NCBI GenBank assembly: GCA_965178125.1
Contig: OZ237735.1
Span: 2,294,001 to 2,358,000, forward strand
DNA: 64,000 nt
From: Bilabrum cf. latius
Taxonomy: Eukaryota; Bigyra: Bicosoecida; Bigyra; Bicosoecida
Direction: 5' to 3'
The position numbers were made by a program, and so were the translations under genes. Shown here piece by piece: positions 49,641 to 59,364 of this stretch (its first letter is position 1; every line of letters begins with the position of its first letter). The notes below the pieces were generated by a model. It did no database searches, was not told where the DNA came from, and saw only the letters and a program-made list of their open reading frames with translations.

Positions 49641-50203
49641 TCGTTGATAAAGCCGCCGCCAGTACAACAGAAATGTGTATCTGCTGCCAAGTGTAGTCCC
49701 GGAATCAAAGGAATCAGCCACGAATACCTGTCGATGCGTCAGCCCTGCATTTCAACAAACGGAACTCTTCCAGCCTGCTGAGCGGCGCCGCTGGTACTAC
49801 TAGTAGTGCAAGCGGTCGCAGGAGCCGGTCGCAATTCTCCAATCATCTGAGTCATTGCAGCCACAAACAGCTATCAGTGTTTACAACGCTGAACAGCAGC
49901 AGTGCGAAGACGGGGCTGCCATGGCGCGGAATGTGCACCAGGCCCTGACCGCAGTGCTGGCGGTGCGGGGAGGCCGTGGTTGAGGCGGCGATGCGGGCTT
50001 ATTGCAACGGGGACTGGGCCTCCACCGTGCTGCAGGCGAGCGTGAAGGCCCTGCCGGGCATAGGTACATGTCATCGTGCCAAAGCGAGCATGATGGAGCA
50101 AGGGAGGTATGTTCGGGACATCTGGTCCTGACAATCAAAGCTACATGCAGCGTGCACAATCCAATAGCAAGCGCCGAGCCATTTGCTGGAGAATATTGAA
50201 GAA
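49641..50203. other. Intergenic spacer, duplicate of 45368-45907
   Basis: The region matches the left unit apart from a short TACTACTAGTAG insertion near 49795 and scattered substitutions. No gene is seen. Confidence 0.5.
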
Positions 50204-51334
50204 TCAATGGCAAACTCGCACATGCCTCCTGAGATCGCCTGCCACACCGAATGACTTGCCGCACACCAAGCACTCGTGCTTGCGCTCGCCCAGATGCACT
50301 GTGGACATGTGCGTCCTGAGATGGCCTGCCTCCCCGAATGACTTGCCGCACACCACGCACTCATGCTTGCGCTCGCCATGATGCACAGTGGACATATGCC
50401 TCCTGAGTGAGCCTGCCCGCCCGAATGACTTGCCGCACACACTGCACTCGTGCTTGCGCTCGCCCAGATGCACAGTGGACAGGTGCCTCCTGAGTGAGCC
50501 CGCATGCCCGAATGACTTGCCGCACACACTGCACTCGTGCTTGCGCTCGCCCAGATGCACAGTGGACAGGTGCCTCCTGAGATTGCCTGCCTGCCCGAAT
50601 GACTTGCCGCACACACTGCACTCGTGCTTGCGCTCGCCATGATGCACAGTGGACATGTGCCTCCTGAGATTGCCTGCCACACCGAATGACTTGTCGCACA
50701 CTATGCACTCATGCTTGCGCTCGCCATGATGCACCACGGACATGTGCCTCCTGAGATTGCTTGCCACACCGAATGACTTGCCGCACACACTGCACTCGGG
50801 CTTGCGCTCGCCCAGATGCACAGTGGACATGTGCCTCCTGAGGTTTCCTGCCCGCCCGAATGACTTGCCGCACACCATGCACCGATGTCCTGCCCCGATT
50901 CTGCCTGCCTGTCCACGCCGTCTCTTCGCCCTCGATCCGCTCTGGCTGTCTGCTGACCTCGCCTCTGCCTGCCTGCTTCGCTTCTGGCCCAAAGAGGCAT
51001 CCGTGCCGCCGCCTGCATCTACCCCTGAGCTTGACTGCATTGATGGTTCTACTTCTTGCGGCAACATTGCGCTGCTGCTGGAGTGTCCCGACGCCGCCAC
51101 GATGCACGTGGGAACAGCTTCGGCTCGATCGCTGGCTGGATCTCGGGCCCTACCTTTCCCATCTGCGTCTCGCCTGCCCCACTAGCGACTGCTGGTCAAT
51201 GATAGCGATGCAGCAATCGAGGTCATGTGACGGGCGGGAACCTCGACATCGCATCCACCAGCGTCGCTGTCGCTTGAGTCGCTGCTGACGAGATCGATCA
51301 CCTCCCCTGAGCATGCACCTGCTGCTTGCTCCAT
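50204..51334 (-). CDS. C2H2 zinc-finger-array protein, copy B (8 fingers, 376 aa)
   Basis: ATG is at 51332-51334 and TGA at 50204-50206, with one TAG-Gln at 51182 that is conserved with copy A and with the 59 kb paralogue. The architecture is as in copy A: an acidic SIM-like N-terminus (VIDLVSSDSSDSD), a basic KRRRGQ patch, then an array. This array has eight fingers and a different order of contact residues (R-N-R, V-N-R, V-N-R, Q-N-R, H-S-R, R-S-R, E-H-T, V-D-R at -1/3/6). The third finger has CDKSF in place of CGKSF, and the second has AS for AG. The last finger (GDLRRHVRVCH) matches the copy A terminal finger, showing that the array ends are conserved while the interior turned over. Confidence 0.88.
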
Positions 51335-51707
51335 GGCTGCCTGGCAGTATCTATATCCAATACTGAATGCTGATTCGTAAACAGCCAGGTGGCTGCCGAC
51401 TGTAGAATGACAGGGAATACGAGCTTTCCTATGCACGACCTTTTCTGGTGTACCTGTTCGACGGCCAGGTCTGCTTCGCTCCAACGCAACCCTGAATCTA
51501 AAAAGGCTATACTTGGGGGATGCCACAGCCGAAACAGTAGCGAGGAAAATGACAAGGAGACGGTGAGATCGATCCTTGTTGGTCCGGTTCCGGCTGTTTT
51601 CATCTTCACAACTTCAAGGTGCTGGGCCTGGCGTGGCGGCCACGCTCACTTGGAACACCAGCTTCACAGGAAGCAAACAGGCCACGCGCAACCCACCACA
51701 TCCCTCC
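51335..51707. other. Upstream region of zinc-finger gene B
   Basis: This is the duplicate of 47210-47581. The TATATA element of the left copy reads TCTAAAAA here. No gene is seen. Confidence 0.4.
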
Positions 51708-54029
51708 TCACGGAGAAGCACCGTTCTCGCTCGCTGCCCCTCCTTCGCCAGACGCCTTCTCCACCCTCTCCCTGCGCGCCTGCTGCTGCTTCTGCTGCTG
51801 CACCACAGCCCGCTTCTCCCTCCACGCCTTGCCCTTGATCCGGGCCTCGTCGGACCGCTTCAGCTGGGCCGCCAGCGCGTCCACGGAGAAGGCCTCCTTG
51901 AAGTCCATCGCCATCGACGAGGAATCCACACCCCCGGAGCCCCTCGACGATCCGCCGCTGCCGCTCCCCCCCTCCTTCTGCCCCCCCCCCTCCTCGGGGA
52001 TGTCCTCCCCAGTCGCGATGGCCTGCATGGCAGACATCCACCCGCCCCCAGACCGCAGGTCACCGGACCACCACGCCAGGAACTCCGCCTTGGAGATCAT
52101 CCTGTCCCTGTTCTTGTCCATCTCCATGATGGCGGCCTCCAGCTCCGCGTGGCTCAGCTTGCTGCCCAGCTGCACGCACAGGTCGGCCAGCTCGGTCGTG
52201 TCCAGATCGCCGCTGCCGTCGAGGTCCGCGGCATCGAATGCCTCCGCGGCCTCTGCCTCTGTTGCCACGCTGGACTTGAGCTGGACAAAATGGTACATGG
52301 CGCAGCAGCTGGTGACCCAGTTGGCCACGGCGAGCACCATGAGACCGAGGCCGACGACGATGTTGAGGATCTGGGAGGCGCTCCACTGGGCCAGGCAGAG
52401 GGAGCCCACCAAGAACATGAGGTGACCTCGTCCACTGACCGTGGTGAAGATCGGCATGTATTTCTCCACCGCTCGACGTAGGAACATGCCGCAAAACGCG
52501 GTTCTTGCCTCGGTGATGGCGATGAGGATCCCAAACCACATGATCCACCCGTTCAAAACCACAAACACGATCGTCCTGCCCTTTGTTTTCTTGGCGTCGG
52601 CGAAATTGATGAAAATTCCGATAAAGGCCGAGAGGATCGCACAGACTCCGAACAGGAAGGAAAGCACCCGAATCCCGCAGGGGCCCTCTGCCACCCACCC
52701 GCCGAGTTCGCGCATCTGTCCCCACACCGCGGCGGAAACAGACGAGGTAGCGATCTCCATCTGAGCCTCTTCCATGGACTTCGGTTCCACCTCGCGGAGA
52801 TCTTCGAGGTCTCGCACGGCCTTGGCGGCCATGGCTGCATCCCGGCGGGGGGGAGGGGTCGAGGCCACGAGTGGCTGGGTGGGGCTGTCAGCAGCAGCAG
52901 CAGCAGCAGCAGCCCCCGCGGCAGCTCCGCCGCCTGCTGCGCCGTAGGATCCAGATGCCGCGCCGCCGCCTTTCTTTTCCTTGAAGCTTCGGTGCGCGGT
53001 TCGAAGCTTGGCGGCCATTTGAAGCGCCGAAGCGAACTCGCCCGCGCCCGCACCCATGCCCATGCCCATGCCCATCGCGTCGGCTCCATCGGCTCCGGGG
53101 GCGCGCGGGGCCGAGGCTCCCTGCAGCGGGTTCTTGGTCGATGATCCCTTGGAGTCGCTGTATACCCCTACGGTGTCAGTGTCTGGGCCGCTGTCCCCGC
53201 CAGCGGCAGCGGCTCCTTTCGCTTCAAGCTGATCCTTCTTGGGCTTCGGTGGAGGCACCTGCCCCCCGTTCTCGATGATTTTATCCTCCAAAATGCGCTG
53301 CCGCGTCGCCTTAACTGCTGGGGGGAGGAGACTGAAGGCGAGTTTAGCCTTCTGCTCCGGCGAGATGCCGTCGATCATCTCGAGGACGAGGCGAGCATGC
53401 CGCCGGATCTTGGCGGGCAGCCTCGACAAAACTCGCTGCTTGTTGGCTCGTGGGATGGTGTCGTAGATTTCGGCTGCCCCGCGAATATCCAGCTCGAGAG
53501 CACACATGATAAGCTGTTCGACCGAATCTGCGGACAAATCGATGTCGTCGTTCACCTCGAAGGCAAGACGCACGAGGGGTGGCAGGCGTCTCTTGACGTC
53601 CCAGCGGAGGTCTTCCGGCATGCTGTGGTACAGCCGGTAGACGTGCACCGCAGCTTCGATTGGATCATTCTATTTAAAGGCGTCCTCAACATGCCGAATC
53701 GCACTCGAGCTGATTATCGGCTCTCCCTTGGGGCCTCGAGCACTGAGTACCTTTCGTACAAGATCTTGATCCAGGTGTTGAAGCCCACCCAATGCCTCCT
53801 TTGCGTCATCCGGTAGATCTCCCAAGTCTTTGAGGAGACCCGACGCTACCAATTGCACAACGTCAGCCATCCCTTCTGCTGACGCCTCCCGGTGCACCGT
53901 AGGAGGAGATTCTTCATCAGACGAGTCCTGCTCGTACACAGCAGAATCAAGGCGTTTTGCCGGCTTTGTTCCGCCATATTTCTCGCTATTCGATTCGCGC
54001 CTCTTGATTGGCTGGGGTCCGAGCTACAT
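51708..54029 (-). CDS. COPI-associated membrane protein with C-terminal EF-hands (773 aa)
   Basis: ATG is at 54027-54029 and TGA at 51708-51710, with TAG-Gln at 54024 and 53670. The N-terminal ~200 residues are soluble and helical (MPEDLRWDVKRRLPPLV). A Gly/Ala/Met-rich disordered linker follows. Residues ~445-595 carry four hydrophobic segments of the COPI-associated protein family (LSFLFGVCAILSAFIGIF, VFVVLNGWIMWFGILIAI, MFLVGSLCLAQWSASQ, IVVGLGLMVLAVANWV). Two EF-hand loops follow (DLDGSGDLDTTE and DKNRDRMISKAE), then a basic Gln-rich tail. The family is associated with Golgi/ER membranes and COPI coats. The added EF-hands suggest Ca2+ control (inferred). The 3' third is duplicated at 47582-48107. 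It is head-to-head with SMU1, 110 bp apart. Confidence 0.82.
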
Positions 54030-54139
54030 GCCCGATCCAAGACAGATATAGAAGTGGCACCACGAGCCGCGCCGCCGCCGGGGTCCAAAGCCCCGAGTGC
54101 AGTGCACTCGTCGTCTTCACATCCACTTTCGGGCAATCA
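54030..54139. promoter_or_regulatory. Divergent promoter region, COPI-associated gene and SMU1
   Basis: Only 110 bp separate the two ATGs. The tight spacing implies shared regulatory sequence. AGATATAG lies at about 54043-54050. Confidence 0.4.
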
Positions 54140-56176
54140 ATGAAGGCCGCCAGCGAGAAACTTCCTAAAGAATTGTCAGGAACCATGCAGCTCAAGCCAC
54201 AACGTGCGGCATCACAAGCATCGCGAGAAATCAATGTCAAACTCGAAGCCGACGCGAGTGATAGCGCTCCGCCGGCCTTGCAAGTCGATGGCAGAGATGT
54301 TATACGGGTTATGCTGTAGTTTTTGCGAGAAAATTCCCTAAATGAGTCACTTCGCACTCTTCAAGACGAGACTGGGGTCCCTTTGGATGCGGTAGATTCG
54401 CTTGCAGACCTGCGCAGCCTGGTCCTTGCCGGACGATGGGACGCGGTCCTGACCCAGCTAAGTGAAATGTCGTTGCCCCCTGATGTAGTCATGCTCGCGT
54501 ATGAACAGGCTACCCGAGAGATGCTCGAGCTTCGGGAGGCAGACACGGCTCTGGCACTGTTGAAATCAGCCGTACCCCTGCGGCTCATGCGTGGCTTGCA
54601 ACCTGGCCGGTACGCAAGGCTAGAATCGCTTGTGCGCCGTGGTGCGTCCTCTATCCAAGAGCTGTACCCGGCTGGAGCCACCCGTGCGACTCGGAGAGAC
54701 GAAGTCGCGACGGCCATCGAGGAGCACGTGCGCGAAGTCCCGCGGGGACGCCTGCTCGCCGCGCTCGGCGACGCCCTCCGTTGGCGACGAAGGGCAGGGC
54801 TTCTCCCCGCTGGAATGGGATCCCGTCTCGACGTATTCAGTGGAACTGTCCCGCGGCGTCGCGACGCAGAGGAGCTGCCGGCCAGTCGCCGGGCCGGCGT
54901 GGTCCGCTTCGCCAAGGGGACGCGCGCCCTGGCGGCCTGCATGTCCCCGATTGGAGACGCGCTCGTGACCGGCAACTCGGACGGATTCGTGGAGGTCTAC
55001 GACCCGGAATCGGGATCTCTTCGCATGGATTTGGAGTACCAGGAGAGGGACGAGGTGATGGCCCACGAGAGCCCCGTGCTGTGCCTAGACGTCAGCGAGG
55101 ACGGGGAGCTCGTAGCCGCGGGAGACAAGAACGGGGACGTGCGCGTCTGGAGGATCGTCAGCGGCAAGTGCCTGCGCCGGTTCCCGAAGGTGCATCCCGG
55201 CGGTGTGACGAGTGTCGCGATCTCGCGCGACTCGTCCAGGGTGCTGGCAGGCGGCTTTTCCGGGGCCGTCAGGGTGCTGGGCATGCGATCCGGGAAGCAG
55301 GTCAGAGAGCTCCAGGGCCACACGGCGTTTGTCAATAGCGTGCAGTTTTCCGCTGACGGGTCGTTCTGCCTGACTGCGAGCAGCGACGGGACAGCCAGGA
55401 AATGGAACTCTGCCACTGGAGAGGCCGTCCAGGTGCTGCGGCCACCCTCTGCCAGCGCGACTGCGGAAATCGCGGTCGTGTCTGCGCTGTTTGTGCCCAG
55501 GCGGGGCGGCCTTGACGAAGGGGCGCCTGGAAGCGTTGCCGCGGCAAGTGGCAGCCAGGCGGCCGGAATGCCATCGTCATCCACGTCCGCCGCGTCGAAA
55601 TCTAATGCGGGCGGCAGCGTGCTGGTGTGTCCCCGCGGCCCGGCCGCGTTCGTGCTGGGCTCAGGCGGCGAGGTGAAGTCAACCCTGCGGCCTGGACCAC
55701 TTCTCAACGAGCAAAAAGGCAGCAGCGGTGCAGGAGGGGGGAGCAAGCGGTCGACGGCAGCTTCGTCCTCCTCGTCCTCATCTTCCTCGTCTGCCGCGCC
55801 ACCCACCCTTCGAGACGCCTCCGAAGCGGCGCGTGATGCCTCGCTACACCTGGCAGCGGCTGCGGTAGGCCCACAGGGAAGGCTTGCGTACCTGTTCGCA
55901 GATGATGGGGGCATGTACGTGCTGGACATAGCGAGTGGCAAGCAGCTGGCAGCGGTGCAAGCCGCGGGCGAGGGCGCGGAGCCTCTGGGCCTGTCGCACC
56001 ACCCGCACAGGAACCTAGTGGCTAGCTACGCGACGGAGAACAGGGTCAGGCTGTGGCAGCAGGACAAGAAGGCAGCCAAGGCGCGGGTCAAGTCCGGAGC
56101 AGTGGGAGTGGGTGCTGCCGCTTCTGGGGCGGGGCATAGTCACGGGGGGAGTGTGCCCAGCGTGCCGATGTCTTGA
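54140..56176 (+). CDS. SMU1: Spliceosomal WD40 protein SMU1
   Basis: This is a 678-residue intronless ORF ending in TGA; human SMU1 is about 513. A disordered N-terminus leads into the LisH motif (DVIRVMLQFLRENSLNESL). The Q before FLREN is the sole in-frame TAG (54317-54319), and animal SMU1 has Gln there (IMQYLKENSL). A CTLH segment follows, with the GLLPAGM block (human GLLPPGM). About seven WD40 repeats come next, with blades such as DALVTGNSDGFVEVYD, CLDVSEDGELVAAGDKNG, GHTAFVNSVQFSADGSF and CLTASSDGTARKWN. A Ser/Gly-rich insertion between later blades and a His/Gly tail account for the extra length. SMU1 partners RED/IK in B-complex activation of the spliceosome (family knowledge). The start could also be the ATG at 54185. 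Confidence 0.9.
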
Positions 56177-56224
56177 GTAGATCCCATTAGTGAAATCGAG
56201 CAAAGCTGGTGTGTTCAATCTCCC

Positions 56225-58912
56225 TTAGTTTGGTCGCCGTGACTTCCAGTACCTTCGGCGTATTTCCTTCATAGTGTACCCCTTCCCGCCGTCACGCTTC
56301 AAGTGTTCAATCCACGCATTTTTCGCGCGTCTTCTTTGGCGTCTTGGAGCTGCCGGACCAGCCGGTGAGCCATGCCCGCCCATGTCCATAGGAGCGCCGC
56401 CGCCACCCCCGCCGCCACCACCCATCATCGCGCTCATCATCATCATCTGCTGCATTTGCTACATCTGCTGCATCTGCGCCGCCGCTGCCTGCTGCGCCTG
56501 CTCCTGGGCCCTCCGTGACTCTTCCCGGATTTCTCGAATGGTCTGCTCTTGGTCTGCTTTAATCTTCTCTACGGCCTCCTCTGCCTTGGTGACCTGCTGC
56601 CTGCACTCCTCCGCCTTCTGCTTCTCTTGCTCGAGCTCAGCCTCGGTGCGCTAACGCTGGGATGCGTTGTCCTCGGCACGCTGCAGCTGGCACAGTGCGG
56701 ACTGTGCCTTCGCATGGAGCTGCTCCACGTCGGCCTTCAGTCGGGCTTGCTCCACGGCGACCGGATCGCGAGCATCGGCGCCGCTTGAGGTCCAGGACTG
56801 TACGATCGCGACCAGATCGGAGCGTCGAGCCCCCACTCCGAACTGAGCCCGTGCCTCCTCGAGCGGTGCTCCGCAAGCCGCGGCTCCAAGCACTTCAGCA
56901 GGCCTCGCTTCTAGTGCCGAGCCCGACGAGAGGGTGGCACCAGCGCCCGACGAGGCCTGCGTGGCAGGCGCTCGCACCGGTGTCGGGTCTCCAGCGGCAC
57001 CGCCCGAGCCCTTGCCTCCCGACTCAGACGAAGACGATGGATCCCCTGCGCCAGCCACAGTCTCGCGAAGCACCGTTGCGAACCGCTCTGCAGCAGCACA
57101 TGCCTCGCCGCTGCCCTCCCTCCTGAACGCCTCCTCAATCCTTTGAACCGCCTCGCCTGCCCAGTCCGACTCGAGGTGCTGCGCAAAATCGTCCCTCAGG
57201 GCTTGCTCGAGCCGGCCACTCCCGCTCATTGCCTCGCGAATGCGCTCCCCGAGCCTGACTCGCGCCTGGGCGGCTTGCTCCGAGGTGCCCTCCGCACCTG
57301 CGATGGCGTCGTCATTGGGAACGCTGTCGCGCAGCCGAACGTAGGCATCGTTCTCTAGCGCGACTCTACGCGCATCAAGCAATGCCGCGAGCATGCTCTG
57401 CGAAAGGCTTTGCCTCGCCTCGGCTGCCTTGGCGCGTATGCGAGCGAGGAGGCTCTCACGCACCGCCTCACATGTCGAGTCGCACAGCTTGCGGGCTGCG
57501 TCCGGCAGCTCGCTGATGGACACGCAGGCCTCTTCGGCCGCAGCTCTGATTATCTCCGATTGCATCATGTCCCGGAGGATCGCCAACAGCCGATCAACTG
57601 CGGCTGGAGACTGCAAAGAAGCCACGAGTTCGGCCGTTGAGCTGCCCTCTTCGGCCTGGCACCCCTCCAGCACAGCGCTGTGAAGGAATTGCGCGTGTGA
57701 GACGGCAACACCGGTCGCGTGGGTCTGCAGCTGCTCCCGCAAGGAGGTCCCATTGATGATCCCGATATCTATCGAGGCGTTGGCTTGCTCTGCGAGCGTC
57801 TTGATCGCGGGGAGCACGCTGCTCGGGACGCACGGCAGACTCGGGTCACCCATGAGGTGCCCAGCGCCGGTCCTTGCAGACAGCTCCTTCCCAGCAATAT
57901 TCTCCAGCATCGTGTCGAGGGCTGTCCGGAGGTTTGTTTGCTGTTCCGGAGGCACCTGGCCGGACCGGGGATCCACGGACAAGGCGGGTACGTGCGCGAG
58001 CTCGCATCGCCTGAAGCAATCTTTCAAGCTTTTCCTCTGCTTGTTTCTTGCCTCGATGTCTCTCTTGGCAGCACGGGTTCCAGATTCAGGCTCCATGCCA
58101 AACACTGTCTCACATAGCTCTCGCTTGTCTGCATCAGTCACCAACAAGTTGCACATGAGCTGCGCTACGCACAGCGTGCCGCTCAAACCGCTCGTCGCCT
58201 GGCCTCGATGGGCCTGAGATCCGGCTGCTTCACCCTCCGCCTGCTCACTGGCGCTGTCCAGGATGATTTCGCTCGTTTCTACGATGTGTGCGACCATTTT
58301 GAGCGCGCTATCACGCGTGATTGCATCTCTCTAGGCGAACAAGAGGGCCCCGCGTGCGGTGAGCAGCAGCGCTGGCAGCACGGTGCGGGTGTCCTGGCTG
58401 GCAGCCTCAGCACCTGATCCTTCGCAATCGATGACCAGCACCGCAGATTCATGGGGCTGCCCGAATGCTCCTGCCGGCAGGTGGATGAAAACCCCGTCGG
58501 CGCCCTTCGTACACGGCTGGGGCTGGTCTGAGGTGACGAACAGGTCCGGGACACGCTTCCCGGAGATTTTGCAGTGTACAAACCTGACTTCGCCGCCGCC
58601 AATCATCTGTGGTTTTGGTGCGGGCGTTTCGAAGGCGTTCTGCACGATCCAGTCGACTGCGTAGTTCATCGTGGTGCTTTTGCCACCTCTCGCGGGTCCG
58701 TTGATCGCGATTGTCGTCAGGGGGGCACCCCCTGGCAGATCTCGTAGTATTCGCTAGATGCCTTCCTCATCAGGAATGCCTATCTGCGGTGCACGATCGG
58801 CAGGTGTTGCGGCTGTCACGCGCCACAGCGGCACGACGCCGGAGAGTTTGATCGCCTGTCTGCAGCCGGAGCCACTGGCAGGACCTTCCGATCCTCCTCT
58901 TCTTGATGCCAT
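56225..58912 (-). CDS. Guanylate-binding-protein-like large GTPase (895 aa)
   Basis: ATG is at 58910-58912 and the stop is TAA at 56225-56227. TAG-Gln codons include 58754, 58331, 56651 and 56459 (the last inside a Met/Gln run, MQQMQQMQQM). The GTPase head has P-loop GPARGGKST, switch-like TKGADGVFIHLP and G3 VLVIDCEGSG, an order and spacing like GBP/atlastin proteins. A long helical C-terminus follows (two-thirds of the protein), becoming a continuous coiled coil near 56500-56660 (EEAVEKIKADQEQTIREIRE). The tail is Met/Gly-rich and ends in a basic KNAWIEHLKRDGGKGYT motif that resembles short DNA/chromatin-associated motifs of protists and large DNA viruses; that resemblance is tentative. GBPs oligomerise on membranes after GTP hydrolysis; the role here is unknown. 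Confidence 0.68.
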
Positions 58913-59364
58913 CGTGTGTTTCTGCGTGAATGGTGCAGCGTGAGCGAACAGTATGGCGTGTCTCAAGAACGCGCGAACAGCAACACCAACGCTTCCAGAA
59001 CGAATGAGTGCCAATTTTAGACTTGGATTAGCCATACCGCTGTCGCAGTCCAACATCGAGGATGAAAATGTGCACGCAAATAGATACCAAATGCCCCAAC
59101 TCACTAACTTTGGCAAATTTCTTGCAGTGAGTGTACCAGGTGTAACTTGTAGTAATAGTCGCGGGAACGAACGAACGATCTTAATTTTCATGAAATTGCC
59201 ACCTCGCGCGCGGCCCTAGTCGCGGGAACGAACGGAACCATCCATGGATCGGTGCCGCCGCGCGTTCATTTGCGGAACCCACCTAACCACGAGATGAGCC
59301 GCAGGGCTGCCAGTCAATCCTTTAGGTATCAAGCAACGTTAAATACCAGCGCTGGCGTATAGCT
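58913..59364. promoter_or_regulatory. Divergent intergenic region, GBP-like and zinc-finger gene C
   Basis: This 452-bp region is AT-richer than the genes. It contains a direct repeat TAGTCGCGGGAACGAACG at about 59157-59174 and 59217-59234. Near the + strand start is TTAAATA (about 59339-59345). No ORF is seen. Confidence 0.4.

Larger units (their letters stand above)
48144..52230. repeat. Segmental tandem duplication, right unit
   Basis: This is the partner of 43875-48107. It holds EF-hand gene B, zinc-finger gene B and the 3' end of the intact COPI-associated gene. Its left edge carries the PH-gene tail, with the TGA stop changed to TAA. Confidence 0.92.

Noticed and set aside
54317-54319. 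TAG meaning leucine or glutamate rather than glutamine
   Set aside because: The SMU1 and sulfatase positions are Gln in known proteins, and paralogue swaps are to CAG.
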